Source: Apiosordaria backusii (Eukaryota > Ascomycota > Sordariomycetes > Sordariales > Lasiosphaeriaceae). Taken from it: DNA of 64,000 bases. A model generated the notes under the pieces. The model made no database searches. It saw only the letters and a program-made list of their open reading frames with translations, and had not been told where the DNA came from. Each line of letters starts with the position of its first letter. The first letter of the stretch is position 1. Below, one piece after another: positions 11,782 through 23,348 of the stretch. The stretch is taken from assembly GCA_030549205.1 (NCBI GenBank), contig JAUKTV010000008.1, positions 1,364,001 to 1,428,000 on the forward strand, read 5' to 3'. A program made the position numbers and the translations under genes.

Positions 11782-12832
11782 TTACCGTTTAGCGAAGCCG
11801 GACTTTTTGCCACGACCAAACCGTACGCCCCTCGGTACGAACTGGAGCGCTGACATTGCTGCGGAGATATCTTCCATGTCCACGTCTGGCTTTCGCTCGG
11901 GGCTGGCGGGCTGTGTTGGTTCGACTTGCATGTCATTATCCTGGTGTTCAGCGGCCTTGAAGGCTGGCTTCTCTGTGGTACTGCCAGAAGTCTCATCTTG
12001 AACCTGCTGCTGTCGGAGCTCTTTGCTGGATTCTGAAGAAGCAGATGCGAGACTTGACCTCCTATCCGGATGAGAGCCTGTACCGTGTGTTGCGTTTTTG
12101 TTGTTGCTGCTCTTCTTCTTCTCATCGAGCAACAGCGACCTCCGCCCATCGATACCATACCGCGTGATGCCAAAGAAGAAGTTCTTTGGATACATGTGCT
12201 TGGCAATGAGGTGCATCTGCCTCTTCTGGGGAGTCATGCAGACTTTGTCGCAGGTTTCTACGAAACAGGTGTACTACAAAGGGTGAAGTTAACGAAACAA
12301 ACGGTTAGACAGTTGACACAAACCTTGTATGAAGTGGGAGCAGCTGAGTTTGAGGAAGAATGGGGTTAATGATTGATTGGGATATATGGGTGGCGGTAGT
12401 TGAGTGAGGAAGGGGACTTACTGTGCGCTCTCCTTTGTCTCGCTTGACTTGAATGAAGGCATCGTGGGTTTCGCTGATGTGTAAGCTGAGGAGGTGGGCG
12501 GAGGGGAAGTTCTTGCGGCATTCGAGACAGCGGTTTGTGTGCTCGTTGCGGTAGTGAGATTCGTATTCTTCGTAGGATGGGAATGCGAGAGGTTCTTTGT
12601 GGGGTGGGAGGGAGCAGCGCATGGAGATTATTGGAAAACCAGTTGTGTTGATGGAGGGGTCCAGCTCCGTGATCTTGGCTGCTGGGGCTTTGGAGGCTGT
12701 AGGATCTGAACCGGAAGCAGCCGCTATCTTGGTGAGAGGCTCGGAACCGTTGCTGATGCTGATGATGCTACTGGTGAAGGCTGAGCTCGGATCTGCTGTC
12801 GCTTCGTCAGATTCCCTTGCGCGTTTCCCCAT
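11782..12832 (-). CDS. C2H2 zinc-finger protein of the ZNF511 family
   Basis: Two exons, complement(join(11782..12273,12422..12832)), give 300 residues. The 148-nt intron (GTAAGT...TAG) interrupts the zinc-finger region. Conserved blocks are MRCSLPPHKEPLAFPSYEEY with HYRNEH, then NRCLECRKNFPSAHLLSLHISETHD, then after the intron YTCFVETCDKVCMTPQKRQMH and HLIAKHMYPKNFFFGITRYG. The run KHMYPKNFFF followed by GIDGRRSLL is the hallmark of the ZNF511 family. That family is found from fungi to animals and its molecular role is poorly defined. The N-terminal about 70 residues and the C-terminal about 120 are low complexity. The last residues (GVRFGRGKKSGFAKR) are basic. A nuclear location is likely. 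Divergent from the SMG7-like gene. Confidence 0.85.
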
Positions 12833-13630
12833 TGTTGTTTGATGTGGCGGAGAATCGAGTTGGTTTGTCTGGTGACTGTTGTGATGAGGCGTGGTAAAAT
12901 ATCAAACTCTATGATGACGAATGATTGCTATCTGCTTTGACTTGCGCTTAGAATATGGAAGAACATCATGATTCTGTCGCCGAATGACGATGGCGATAAA
13001 GCTTAGGTTTGCACGAGCCTAGATGAGGCCCGAGCGGCGTGGGATGAGCGATTCGCAAGTGGATCCAGCACAGGACGCCTGGCTGTTTTCTTATCGCTAA
13101 TTGGTGGTTTGTGTTTCTCGCAGCATGATCCGTTCTTGAGCGGCATGGGTGCTCTGCTTGTCAGCTTGTCCAACGTCAAATCACGAGTGGGCAGAGACGT
13201 TGGCGGGTCGTTCTGTGAATCCCTTCGTTTTCTTCACTCAATTATTGCGTTTCGCCTGCGCAGCTCAACGTTTCAAGTTTCATACCTGTTGTTTTGCCCT
13301 CCCCGCACCAACGGCTATCGACTGGCGCCACCGAGTGGCAGTCATCATATCTCGTCGTTTTTTCCCATCTCCAATGTGCTCGTCACCTGCTGTCACTCTG
13401 CCAGCCGCAAGCCGCAGCACCCCTCTTCGACCCGCCAGACAGAGCCAGTCAAGTTATGGATCGATCGCAGAGGTTCGGCTCTCCCAACACCACGCATGAG
13501 CATCGCCCTTGAGCGCGAGCTCTTTTACCAACCCGAAACCCGGCGTTTTCGCCGCAAACTTTTCCCACATCATACCCCGCGATAGTTGCGACCACCAAGA
13601 CCCCGATACCGCACAACAACTCGCGCAACC
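12833..13630. promoter_or_regulatory. 798-bp divergent promoter, ZNF511-like / SMG7-like
   Basis: This interval holds the leaders and promoters of two oppositely oriented genes. The right half (about 13110-13630) is open in several frames and contains upstream ATGs. I regard it as a long leader of the SMG7-like gene rather than coding sequence. No TATA box or named operator is evident. Confidence 0.45.
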
Positions 13631-16600
13631 ATGGCCATGCCGGCTGCGATCACCATGGACACCACTTCGGACAAGATGCCGCAGATTGACGAGATCTGGA
13701 AGTGAGTCGCATCTCCCAGCGCACTTGATTCTGCCAAACTGTCGCTTTGACAACACAAATCTTTGCAAAAGATTCTGGATGGAGAAATAGAGGCTTGGTT
13801 TCTTTGCGAGCGTCAGCTTGCTAACCTGGAAAAATAGGGCCGCGCAGAAACTGCGTGGTACGATCGTTAAGGAACTGGAGCAGCTACAGGGCAGAGAGAC
13901 TGCCAACGAGGTGGCTCGCTTTGAGAAGGTCGAGAAACTGATGGAGCAGTGAGTCAATACGGCACTTTGCTTCTGACCTTTCGCTAATGTGAACAGTTAC
14001 CGCCTGGCTTGTGTTGAAGTCATCTGGCCCGACTTCCGAATTACAAAGGAGAAACATGTTGAGGACAATCTTTGGCAAGTCCACACCTCGATCACCAAGG
14101 CCTACCGAAAGGTGCTTGGTAGATTGAACGGCAATGACAATGCTGTATTAAGACGAAGAGTCGAGCGGCTATACGCCGCCTACTTGAAGACTGCGCAGTC
14201 TTTCTACAAGGGCTGGTTGCAGAGGGTGTGCGCCCGGTACAACATCAAAGATCTTCAACGCATAGCGCGCGTTATTGGTATCGAGATGTCGGTTCCAGAC
14301 GCCCACAAGGTCGACGCTGCTGCTCAGAAGCTCGATGAGATTGTCAGGGACTCGTGCCACAAGACGCTCATTTACTTGGGGGACCTCGCAAGATACCGCA
14401 CTCTACTTCGCAACAGGGACCGCAACTGGGATAACGCCCTATCGTACTACTTCCTGGCGAACGATCTGGTCCCAGAGTCAGGATACGGCCACCACCAATG
14501 CGGAGTCATTTACGCCGAGACCGATGACCATCTACATATCGTCTACCACATGTACCGCGCAATGGTCTGCGATAAACCGCATCCCAATGCTGCGGCAAAT
14601 CTCGAGCGAGAGTTTCGCGACATTCAAAAAAAGAAGGGTGGTGATGCCAGACAGGTCTTAATCACTTGGTTTTTGAAGCTTCATGCTTTCTACTACCAAG
14701 GAAAAGAATTCTCCGAGCGTAAGGAGCTTGAGAATGAAGTTGACCATCGTCTGGCGGTCGCCATGAAGTCGGGGACGCTCTTCAAGTCGGATCAGGATTT
14801 GCTCAGAATTATTTTGATCAACATCGCAAGCTATGCAGCTTGCGCTCAGAAGATTCAGGGTAAGATTGTCGAGGGACTCCCAACCAGGTCTGAGCTAACT
14901 GGATTAGATCAATGGACTGAGGAGAGATCCCGCTCTTGCCAGTATCTCCTGCTTCTCAACATTCGCACCATCTATACAATCTCTAAGCTGCTCCGAGACG
15001 AGCTCAACGAACTGGTCAAACGACAACCTGTGGAGACTACTCCTGCCCAAGAGCAGAGCAAGTTTACGCCTGTATTCACGCGCGTGCTGCCTTTCCTGCG
15101 CGTGTACATGGCTTGGCTGTGCTTCTATAGCCCCGAGCTGATGAAGTATCAGGAACACCTGGAGCCTCAATTCAGCGATATGTGCAAGATGCTCAGCATG
15201 GCATTGGGTCTCCTCCTGGAGTTTGTGGCCACCGGCAAAGAGCCTGGGAAGATTGTTCCTTGGCGTTTTGCTGAAGATGAGCTTACTCTCGGCTTGCAAT
15301 GTCTCAACGGCCCAGAGCTGAAAGGCTGCCAACTTTACTGCGACCCGTTTAGTAAACAACCCAAACCGCGGCGAGATGAGACCTCTGAAGGGGACTACTC
15401 GGATGACGATATTACCTGGACAAGGATGCTGCACATTGCGCTCTGCGCTTTCGAGCTGGCGACTCCTGGATCGCCGTTCCCCTTGGTGACCGCTACGGGG
15501 GCGTCTGAAGATTCGGATGGCTATGCGACGGTTGTATACCACGAAGGTGTTAAATCTTCCCCTCCCAGCGTTCAAAGCCCTCAACCCACCTCCTCTGCGC
15601 CAACAACTGCAGCAGCACCAACGCCTCCAGCAGTTTCTGCTACGCCTGCCCAAGTTGCTGCTACGCCTGCTCAAGTTGCTGCGGAAGTAGAGGCGGTTCC
15701 GAGCCCGGCAGACTCAGTTGAACTCTCAGAGGATCAAGAGTTTTACGGAGAGCGCTTGCGTCGTTCCAGCACTATCGCTAAACATTCTACGAGCAACTCT
15801 CAGCCAGTCGCGGCAACACGGGCCAGCCAGCCGACACATAACTCGGACTTCCTTCCTATCGAGAATCAGCTATATAATATTCTGAACGATTTCTTGACTC
15901 CGCCGGAGACTCGCTCTGCCCAAAAGCCCGAGACTCCAACTCGGCTGGCCTCGGAGAGCAGCACATCCTACGGCATGGGCTCCACGACAGCGAACGAGGT
16001 TTTCGGTGCCGCCTCATCGAGCCCTGGTCCAAACCCTGGTTCGGCCACCGGCAAGACATTTCCCACGCTGCCCTGGTCGTACTTTCTGGACTCTGGGTCT
16101 GGTGGTTCAGCCATCAAAAATACTAGCGCAACTGGAGGGTCAAACGGTTGGGACAGCGCGATGTCTTCACGGCCAGCCAGCTCGGGGAGCCCAGCTCAGT
16201 TTTCTGGAAACCAGGGGTTCAACAACCCATTGGCGCACCATCAGCACCGGTCCTCCGCTTCAGGGTCGTTTTCAAGAGACCGTGTCAACCAGCTCCAAGG
16301 CTATGGGCGTGACCCGTGGCAAGGAACTGGATGTAGCCTAGCTTCCCAGGGTAGAACGGCCTCAAACCCCTTGTCACAGCACAACAACATCTGGGCCCCT
16401 TCTAGCTCGCCATTCTCTTCGTCGTACAACTTCTCGGCAAACCCCTCCAGCCTGCCCTCGGTCAACAGCCCCATGGGCCTGCCGATGCGGACATCAGGAC
16501 TCGGCCACCAGCAGACTGGAACAATGGCTCGCTCTCCTCTTTCTGCCAACCCCCTCCGTGCCTATCCCGTCGCTGCTGAAAGCCATATCAACCCGCCTCC

Positions 16601-16919
16601 CGGGTTTGGCGTCAACGCGGCCGCTGCTTTGGCCGACTCGGTTTACACCACTTCCAGCCAGCCATCTCCTAGCACCCATGGTCACGGTCATCATACCTAT
16701 GGTTATCAGGACGCCATTACTGCACAGCAACAGCAGATGTTGATGATGAGGGGCAATAGCAACGCTGACAGCAACTGGAGCGGTGCCTATGCGTCGGCCA
16801 AGACCACTTCAAACCTGCCGCCTGGCCTCCAGAACCAGATGTACGGCGGCGCATTCGCCTCGCAGCTCGGTAACCAGCAGCAAGCTATGCGCAAGGCGGA
16901 GAACCTTCCCAAGCGCTGA
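13631..16919 (+). CDS. EST1/SMG7-family protein (14-3-3-like TPR, NMD or telomerase regulator)
   Basis: Three exons, join(13631..13701,13838..13948,13997..16919), give 1034 residues. Family members either bind phosphorylated Upf1 in nonsense-mediated decay (SMG5/6/7, yeast Ebs1) or recruit telomerase (Est1). The N-terminal 14-3-3-like helical domain starts near residue 20 (IWKAAQKLRG) and contains LQRVCARYNI. The Est1 DNA/RNA-binding region follows, with YLGDLARYR near 187-195, LSYYFLANDLVPESGYGHHQ from about 209, and CGVIYAETDDHLHIVYHMYR. From about residue 520 the protein is Ser/Pro/Gln-rich and disordered, with a short conserved-looking LPWSYFLDSG. No PIN nuclease domain is visible, so it resembles SMG7/Ebs1 more than SMG6. 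The ATG at 13631 precedes two more in-frame Met codons. I cannot separate Est1 from Ebs1 function by sight. Confidence 0.88.
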
Positions 16920-17658
16920 GAAACGAACGCCGATATTTTTTGTTCATCTGATATCCAACTCGCGATACTGTGCGGCTGCTTTTGTCTCGCCCGTCACCTC
17001 AACGGGTCGGAAGGTTCTCGTCCTGAGCATCAAGGCTTTTTGACCACTCCTTCAAGGACGAGCATGGCGCGTCAGCCAGTTCTGGAAAAGACTGAGTTGA
17101 TGCCCACCAACTCGTCGATAGGGACAAAGACCAGGCCGCTGTGATTCAGCTCGCGTTCTTCTCTGGCCTCACTACTCGCTCAACGCAGCCATGCCATCAC
17201 GTCCCGCCACAAGCATATGACTATCACATCACAACGATCACTAAGAAGCGGAACCGATGCAATATTGACATGTTCAACATGGCAGGTTGACGCCATGATC
17301 CCCCCGCCAAATATATTTATGGCCTTTCAACTTTGGCCTGCGGTCTAAACCATGAAAATGATTTCGCCAAAGCTACTACCTATCCTATCAAACCCACTCA
17401 CTACCCGAACTTTTCTCTCATAATGCTCAATAAATGCTTGGAGGAGGACAGGGAAAAGTTGATTTTCTCCCAGCGCAGACAAAAAGGAAAATTTGTTTAA
17501 AAAAAAAAGATCTCACACACTCGCTCACACCACCAACCAGCCCAACCGTTCCCGTTGTTGAAACCCAGATAGACTCCTCTACCTTTTTTAAATTTTCCCG
17601 ATGCGATGATTTCCTCCAACGCCCTGCAAGAAAAAAGCAAAATTCAAGGTGGTATGAT
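16920..17658. other. Convergent 3' intergenic region, SMG7-like / adenosine kinase
   Basis: 739 bp between two stop codons on opposite strands. It holds poly-A-rich tracts and short biased open frames only. It should contain both 3' UTRs. Confidence 0.6.
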
Positions 17659-19178
17659 CTACTGCGAGCGGGAGTAGGTCTGCTTGGGGAAGGGGTAGCT
17701 GTTTTGGAGTGTTAGCTTTTGAGGTAGCCTTTGGAGCGGGCAGGGTGTGGTATGGTGTAGTCAAGAATGACTTGGGAAGTAGGGAATAGGGGATAGTTCA
17801 TAAGGGGACGAGATGGGGTGATGCCAGCAGCAACAAGTGTTCTTTAGCAGCAGTAGTAGTAGTAGTCGCTTTTTTGCTTTCGCAGCTCACAAAATAACAG
17901 ACTGATCGACCGAACTTTTTTCTCGTGCTTCATATATGGCCGTGACACGGAAAAGGGGGGCACTCAAGATGAAAAGGGGCAAAAAACTTACGAAGGACCC
18001 AACTCCTGAATGCTCAAACGAGCCAACCACTGGCCCATGTTGACAGACTCCTCCAACGAGTGACCGTCAACAATGCCAGCGCAGAAGCCACCAGCAAAAG
18101 CATCACCGGCACCGTTGGTGTCATTGATGAGCTCCTTGGCGAGCTCATGTACGGGGTACTCCTTGACCTCGTCCTCGCCCTGGATGGCAACAACGGTAGG
18201 CTCGGTACCCTGGGTGATGATAGCCACACGCTTGCGCTGGGTGTTGATCTTGGGGAGGTTAGCCAGCGCCTTGGCGATCTCCTTGACGTCTGTCAACCCG
18301 AGGCCGTGGCTCTCAGAGTAAGCAGCGGCTTCACCCTCGTTGCCAATGACATAATCCCAGTACGGGGCAGAGGCATCGAGCGGTTCCTTGAAGAACTGGG
18401 GGATAAAAGGGGCAGACAATGACAGGATAAAAGGCTTATTTTTCTCCGCGGCCTGCTTGGCGAGCTCCTGGATGGCGGGGGGGCAGACGGTGAAGTGGTA
18501 GCCGCCGACGTAGTAGGCCTCTGCGTTCTCGACGAGGGCCCAGATGTCGGGGCGCTTGAGGTGCTCGAGGTCGTAGTGGTTGGCCGCGCCGAGCTCGGTC
18601 ACCATGGAGCGGTTGTGGCCCGTGATGACGACGCCGCAGCGGCCGGTGGGGATCTTGGGGTCGACGCGGTACTCGACGCGGAGGCCGACCTGCTTGACGG
18701 CGTCGCGGAGGATGGCGGCGTACTTGTCGTCGCCGGCGCCGCCGAGGTAGACGACGCTGTTGGGGGCGAGGATGTACTGCGCGCCGCGGGCCGTGTTTTG
18801 GGCGGCGCCGCCCGCGATGAGCTTGGCGTCGTAGTTGTTGAGGAGGTCCTCGTAGATGGGGAGGTGCTTCTCCTCGGCGAGGATGGCGTCGTTGGCCTTG
18901 AGGCCGTACTTGTCCAGGAGGGCCTGGTCGCCAAAGGCTTGGATGTCTGTGGCGGAGGGTTAGCAATCGGGTTTATACAGTCCGGGAATAAAGGTAGATT
19001 TGTGGTACTGCGTTATGGCTGGAAGAGCGGGGGAAGGTTGACCGCTTCAAAAGAGGGCCGCGCAATTGAAGCTCTCAGGAGCAGATTGTGAGCTCGAAAT
19101 CAACACTATGAAAATCGCATTCTTACCAAGGAGAGGGTTCTCCAAGCAGAGCAGTCTGTACTCCTTTGTGGCGGCCAT
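17659..19178 (-). CDS. ADO1: Adenosine kinase
   Basis: Three exons, complement(join(17659..17698,17992..18946,19127..19178)), give 348 residues. The enzyme phosphorylates adenosine to AMP with ATP. This salvages the adenosine released from S-adenosylhomocysteine and keeps the methyl cycle running in the cytosol. It is a PfkB-family ribokinase fold. The start MAATKEYRLLCLENPLLG is typical. LIAGGAAQNTARGAQY is the first PfkB region. DTNGAGDAFAGGF at about 293-305 is the second PfkB signature, with catalytic Asp299 in the GAGD anion hole. The terminal 40-nt exon encodes YPFPKQTY and a short tail, the family's usual C-terminus, after a 293-nt intron. The first intron is 180 nt. Length agrees with yeast and animal enzymes. 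Confidence 0.97.
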
Positions 19179-20028
19179 TGTGATGTATGGGCGGTGTATG
19201 TGTCGTGTAGCTGTGTGGAAGTTCAAGAAAGAATTTCTGCCCCTCTGTTTAATGGTCGTTGGATGGGAGCTTACAACACAGAGGCGGGGCAATAAATTGG
19301 TGGGGTTGGAACCGCTGCCGCCATCGGACTTTTTACTGAACCCCCGAGAACCCCTGGTCAGCCCGGAGTATGAAATCTTGGCAGAGGGCCGAAGGGCTGA
19401 ATATGTCGCCGATCTTATTCGGTGCATCTTGGGACTTCCCGGGAGGTGTGCTGGTGGCTGACAATGACGATGCTTAGCATTGTTTGATGTTGTTTCGATG
19501 CCGGGAAAGCTCTTCAAAAGCTTAACCTCAGCTTCTATTAAGCTCTCCCTATCTTAGTTTTAGAGAAGGGGAACTGGCAGTCACAGAGAGACAGCTGACG
19601 TCAGGAGGACCAGGACAGAGCATCGTTCACTCATTCATATTCGCCCTCGAATAAGTAGGGGATATCATCACCACAACTAAGGTAATCACCCGGCTAAGTT
19701 CAACAATGCCCAGTCACGGCTCGAACAGGTAGGAGGCTCTCCACTCACGTTTCCCCAAAGTGAAGTGTTCCTTGATTCCCCGAGTTCCCCTGGTGCAATT
19801 GCTGACCTGACCAGACCTTTCCCCCTGACCAGATAATCCGAGTACAGCGCCGTTTCAACAAGCCTCGTGCCGACCGCTTTTGGGAATCCTTTTATTTCAT
19901 TTACGGCCATGATGCTTGCAGAAAAAGCAAGTTCCCCGTCCGATTCGGCAGTCCCGTAACTACAAAGCAACAAAGACCAATGCAATCCGTTGAACCCCTT
20001 GCCCAGATGTAGAACCGTGAAACACCCC
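19179..20028. other. 850-bp tandem intergenic region, uL2 3' side / adenosine kinase promoter
   Basis: Both flanking genes run leftward. The part next to 19178 should be the adenosine kinase leader and promoter. The part next to 20028 should be the uL2 3' UTR. I see no coding region or defined operator. Confidence 0.5.
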
Positions 20029-21027
20029 TTACTCCTTCGTCTTCTGGGTACCACGCAGCAGACCCGTTCTGCGGGCAGCAATGAGACCCGCCTTTTGACC
20101 CGGGGCGGCGTATCTGGAGATGGTCGACGCCTTACCGATATGCTGGTGGTTACCCTGTACAAGTGTGTCAGCTCTGCAATACAAACCATCCGAGTAGAAA
20201 TGTGGCTGGCACTTACACCACCGTGAGGATGGTCGACGGGGTTCATGGCAACACCACGAGTCTTGGGCCATCTGTTGCGCTTGACAGCGAACTTATGCTT
20301 GGCACGAGAAGCCTTGAGGAGGGGCTTGTCGGTTCTGCCACCACCAGCAACGATACCGATCATGCCGCGAGCGTTGGAGCTGACGACCTTCTTGGCGCCA
20401 GAGGGGAGCTTGATGCGGGTCTTGCCCTCATCGGGGTTGTGGCCGATAACGGTGATGTAGTTGCCGGAGGTGCGGCCGAGCGCACCACGGTCACCGACCT
20501 TCTCCTCGACGTTGGAGACAACGGTACCCTCAGGGACGGAAGCGAGGGGGAGGACGTTGCCGATGGTGAGAGCAGCGTTCTTACCGGCATAGATGAACTG
20601 GCCGGTGTACATGCCCTCGTTGGCAATGAAAGTCTCGGTGACCTTCTTGAACTTGTAGGGCGAGTTGAACTGAACGCGGGCGAGGGGAGCACCACGGCCG
20701 GGGTCGTGGATGATCTCCTTCACGATACCGCGAACGTAGCCATGACGCTCGGCGAAATCGAGAGATCTGAACTTGGCGGGGGCCTTTCTCAGGTGGGTGT
20801 TGGCAGTGAAGATACTGCCGCGACCCTTACGCTGGTTGCGGATCTGAAATCAAGAGAAAAGCAACGGTTAGCCGCTATGTCCAATTTCCCAAGATATCCC
20901 GTCCTCGATGCCAGCAATCTTCAAAATCGGTCGGTCGACGCAATCGCTTTCTCGGTGCCGAATTCGAATCTCGTGGTATCGAAAACTGTAGAATTGAAGT
21001 TGAGGTGGTACTTACGACGCGTCCCAT
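20029..21027 (-). CDS. 60S ribosomal protein uL2 (L8 / yeast Rpl2)
   Basis: Three exons, complement(join(20029..20154,20217..20843,21016..21027)), give 254 residues, the standard size. uL2 lies at the peptidyl-transferase centre of the large subunit. The first coding exon is only 12 nt (MGRV), followed by a 172-nt intron. Exon 2 starts [20 protein letters not shown] and carries [21 protein letters not shown]. The universally conserved loop [18 protein letters not shown] is interrupted by a 62-nt intron between HPHGG and GNHQH. The C-terminus is [10 protein letters not shown]. Codon use is strongly biased toward C-ending codons, as expected for a highly expressed gene. A long antisense open frame opposite exon 2 is a by-product of this bias. 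A 2.3-kb divergent region separates it from the next gene. Confidence 0.98.
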
Positions 21028-23348
21028 CTTGCCCTGCCTACCTTGGTGATGTGAAAGGGACGGGGTTGACTCGGTGGTTGAAAAAGGCAGAGGTTGCGAC
21101 TCGGGAATGTCTCGATCAGTGAAGCGATATTTTTCCCAAATTTCTGTGTGGACTGCCTGTGCCACAATTGGTTGGCTGTGGCTGTGGGGTGCCCTAACGC
21201 GGGGAGTGGTGTGGCGCTGAAAATTGGGCCACTCACAAGGCTGCTTTCAGAGCCCCACCCCTGTCCCTTCGCTGACGTAAAGCTGGCTTCTCAGAAGCTC
21301 TGTCCCGACTTCAGATGATGAATTGAAGATGCAGGTCTCAGCAATCTATGACTGCAGAGCTCTTACGGATAGTGAGTTTGATGTCTCATATTCATTGAGC
21401 CATTTCTTATACTAACTCGTGCATTTCTGACCCTCGTTCATGACCATCTCTCCCTCCGTCCGACAACTGTAGAACCGGCATCACTCTCTTTGTTAGATGA
21501 CGGCTTCTACTACAGTGTCAGATTTCAGGTGAAGCCATCCTCGCACAGTACGTGCATCACGTTGAAAACGGAAAGCCAACAAGTGCCCCGACCGTGATCT
21601 CCCAACATCGTCGTCTTCAATACCCAACCACACCGTGGACAGAATAGGGACTGCTACACATCCAACAACCGTGCTACAGGCGTTCCGATTCTATTCAAAT
21701 GCTTGTTGGAACATCTTCTGAGGCCTACCGACTGTCTTTCAATACCTACCGACTATCTTGTGAGGTCTGGTCACTGTGTTTCTGAGGCCTGTCTGACACT
21801 TGCAGCACTTGTTTTTTCTGTCCACAGCGTGCCAACCTCACAGAATCGGCAACACAAACATGTAGAGGGCTCTTTACCAACATTCTCTGACACGATTCTA
21901 CGCCACCAGATTATGGACTAAATTGCAATTTCTTCTGTCGCAATTATTGCACTTTACTCTTCGCTAACGGTGGTGCAGATGCCAGATATGTTTGTCAAAA
22001 GAATAGCCAACTGTTTGGCTATTGTGCGGATTCCTGTCAATTTCGCCATGTTTTTTTCCGGGGTTGAGCGTCTTGCTACTCCATGATTTTTGACGTGTGG
22101 GACCGGCTGCCTGTGAGAAACTGCGGCGCGTTTATGTCAATCAACCACGATCAAGCGATCAGGGTGCAGCCCGATCTGTGGTGATGGAGCCCATTATCGC
22201 ATCAATCAAAGCCAGCGGGGGGACCCCTCACAAACTCTCAGCTTTCCTGCAAGCCAACGCAATCGAGACGATTGGAAAGCTGCTCTTCTCTCAATCGCTT
22301 AACCAGAAACCGGATGTCGAGGCTCACTAGCTCCCATCCTACCCCTTCTCTATGCCAGTCACTGCTTCTTTACTGTCTTCATAGCCCTGGATCAGGCCGC
22401 TGAGTCACTTAAAACACGCAAAGTTGCTGTTCTCAAAGGGTGGGGATTCTTTTGTTGGCAGTTTGACGCCTCTTCAAGCAAGTGAACACACTAGGGGGGC
22501 TGTTGGGTGATAAAATACGCAGGAAGCTTATTGACTGGATATTATGGCTGGAGAGGACAGATGGTGGCATTGGTTGGGCTACAACACCAGGTGCTGGAGC
22601 GGAATGTGAAGAGCGGGCCGTTTTGACAAGCTTCCAAGGCAAGGCCATTTTGGGTCTTGTCAAAGCCGGCCGTTACCCGCTGACACCCGGGTGTACAAGA
22701 TACCCCTTGACCACAACATCAACACGCACAACCAATGGCTACCTCGAACACCACACATTCAGCCAACCAGCTCATCGATCACGGTGCGGGCGCAAGGAGC
22801 GGTCAGTGAAAGGATTATGGTCACCACACTTCTTCGGCTGGGTTTTGGTCATGGCTGTTCCGTCTGATGCAGTAGCTGGGAGAACTAGATGTTGTCGTAC
22901 AGAGGCTTTTGGGGGGGGGGGGGGAATTGGGCGTTTATCAGGAACAGTAAGTGGTGATGATGGAAGGTGGTGATGGAAGCGGGATTGGCTCGTATCAAGA
23001 GCTTGGAGCAGGCAGAACGAGGGATGTGGACAAACTCGGCCTGTGCTTGCCACGGCAAGACAAGATAGGACTGCAAGATATATTAGCTTGTCTGGGAGCA
23101 AGAGGCCCAGAGGTAACGTTTAGTTTGAAGTTAGCCAACCTATCACGTTCTTTGGGGCTCTGGTGAATGTAGGCTGGGAGGGCCCTGGCCATTCTCGCTC
23201 GGCCGGTACGTAATTTCTTGCAGCCGATCGACCTTCCTCCATCTTTCTCTCCTACAACCTCCACTCTTCCTTGTCTCTCCGTAGGCTGCTTCGACCACCC
23301 GCCCAGCAAACGCCCATTGAGCCGCAACAGTACCAGCATCCAACCAAA
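21028..23348. other. 2.3-kb divergent intergenic region, uL2 / WHIM-like gene
   Basis: The left end is the uL2 promoter. It contains CCAAT-type sequence on the minus strand and a CTGACGTAA CRE-like site near 21272. The right end is the leader of the gene starting at 23349. A run of 14 G lies at 22911-22924. Small open frames in between lack ATG starts or family motifs. I see no RNA gene or mobile element. Confidence 0.5.

Noticed and set aside
14904..15674. 256-codon open frame antisense to the SMG7-like gene
   Set aside because: Arg/Ser-rich shadow with no motif, fully inside a confident exon on the other strand.
18436..19091. Overlapping Arg/Pro-rich and Val/Gly-rich frames on both strands inside adenosine kinase
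   Set aside because: Shadows of a GC-biased exon whose correct frame carries the PfkB signatures.
20163..21122. 319-codon open frame antisense to ribosomal protein uL2
   Set aside because: A by-product of strong codon bias in a highly expressed gene. Its translation is a Gly/Ala/Val/Asp-rich shadow that crosses the real introns.
22097..22330. 77-codon open frame upstream of the WHIM-like gene
   Set aside because: It starts only at a GTG, with no ATG near the beginning and no motif. Eukaryotic initiation there is unlikely.
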